Shown here: positions 5,864 to 6,156 of the stretch, in pieces
How the letters are laid out: each line of letters begins with the position of its first letter
Numbering within the stretch: the first letter of the stretch is position 1
Source: Caryophanales bacterium UBA1424
GTDB lineage: Bacteria; Bacillota_I; Bacilli_A; RFN20; CAG-826
Reading direction: 5' to 3'
Assembly (NCBI GenBank): GCA_002329705.1
Contig: DCUC01000009.1
Coordinates: 1-6,156, forward strand
Length of the DNA: 6,156 nucleotides
Position numbers and translations under genes: made by a program
The notes under the pieces: model-generated
What the model saw: only the letters and a program-made list of their open reading frames with translations
Told to the model about the DNA's origin: nothing
Databases searched by the model: none

Positions 5864-6156
5864 ATGATAGATGTAATTATAATTGGAGCAGGTGTCGTCG
5901 GCGCTTTAACATCCCGCGAACTTGCCAAGTATTCACTTAAAGTCCTCGTCCTGGACAAAGAAAACGACGTCGGCAACGAAACGACGATGGCTAATTCTGC
6001 CATCGTCCATTCCGGCTATGATCCGCTTCCCGGAACGCTCAAAGCCCGTTTTAATGTCGCCGGCAACGCCATGTTTGACGATTTAGCCGACGAACTCGAC
6101 TTTCACTTCGGCCGCGTCGGAAGTCTGACAATCGCCCTGAGCGAGGAACAGATTCC
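5864..6156 (+). CDS. FAD-dependent oxidoreductase, glycerol-3-phosphate oxidase/dehydrogenase-like (partial, N-terminus)
   Basis: The first 97 residues are visible; the gene runs off the right edge. The start has an FAD-binding Rossmann fold: VIIIGAGVVG at 4-13 (GxGxxG), with D31 ending the second strand. Then come NETTMANSAIVHSGYDP (38-54) and TLKARFNVAGNAMF (58-71), typical of the DAO-type family that includes GlpO and GlpA-like glycerol-3-phosphate oxidases; H49 in IVHSG matches a histidine regarded as catalytic in mycoplasma GlpO. L-2-hydroxyglutarate oxidase-like proteins share these motifs, so the substrate is not certain. AGAGG (5852-5856) stands 7 bases before ATG 5864. Only 37 bases separate it from pnp, with no terminator or clear promoter seen, so it may be read through from pnp. 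No signal peptide is visible. Confidence 0.85.
   Translation, partial: MIDVIIIGAGVVGALTSRELAKYSLKVLVLDKENDVGNETTMANSAIVHSGYDPLPGTLKARFNVAGNAMFDDLADELDFHFGRVGSLTIALSEEQI

Overview
The window is a bacterial chromosome segment of ordinary housekeeping character. The core is a plus-strand block truB - ribF - rpsO - pnp, a gene order conserved in many bacteria, with rpsO and pnp separated by an intrinsic terminator. Base composition is roughly balanced by eye. pnp is rich in C-ending codons (GCC, GTC, CGC, ATC), while truB is more A-rich. Ribosome binding sites of AGGAGG type, a Bacillota-like TtcA family protein and a GlpO/GlpA-like oxidase suggest a member of the Bacillota, possibly a Mollicutes-related or Erysipelotrichia-like lineage. 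This placement is inference only. The genetic code looks standard: the two tryptophans in complete proteins are TGG, and none of the six visible stops is TGA.

Layout: (1) 1-133, the 3' end of an unrecognised plus-strand gene with a hydrophobic C-terminus; its likely terminator lies inside the antisense 3' end of the next gene. (2) 139-1332, minus strand, a fused protein: TtcA-type tRNA thiolation domain followed by a YjcF/ElaA-like GNAT acetyltransferase domain. (3) 1333-1390, a compact divergent promoter region in which both strands use one palindromic ATTATAAT as their -10 element. (4) 1374-3131, truB and ribF, abutting with no spacer. (5) 3132-3255, a promoter and a foldable rpsO leader. 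(6) 3256-3525 rpsO, with a terminator at 3540-3569. (7) an extended -10 promoter and pnp, 3643-5826. (8) 5864 to the window end, the N-terminal third or less of a FAD-dependent oxidoreductase of the glycerol-3-phosphate oxidase type.

How the genes relate: the TtcA-like protein and TruB both modify tRNA (C32 thiolation and pseudouridine 55) and start back to back. RibF makes FMN and FAD, the cofactor of the oxidase at the right edge. S15 and PNPase link ribosome assembly and RNA decay. I saw no mobile element, CRISPR array, tRNA or rRNA gene, and no gene-free stretch longer than about 125 bases. The least ordinary items are the TtcA-GNAT fusion, the shared divergent promoter with a probably leaderless truB, the terminator embedded in an antisense coding region, and a RibF whose adenylyltransferase motif lacks its usual arginine.
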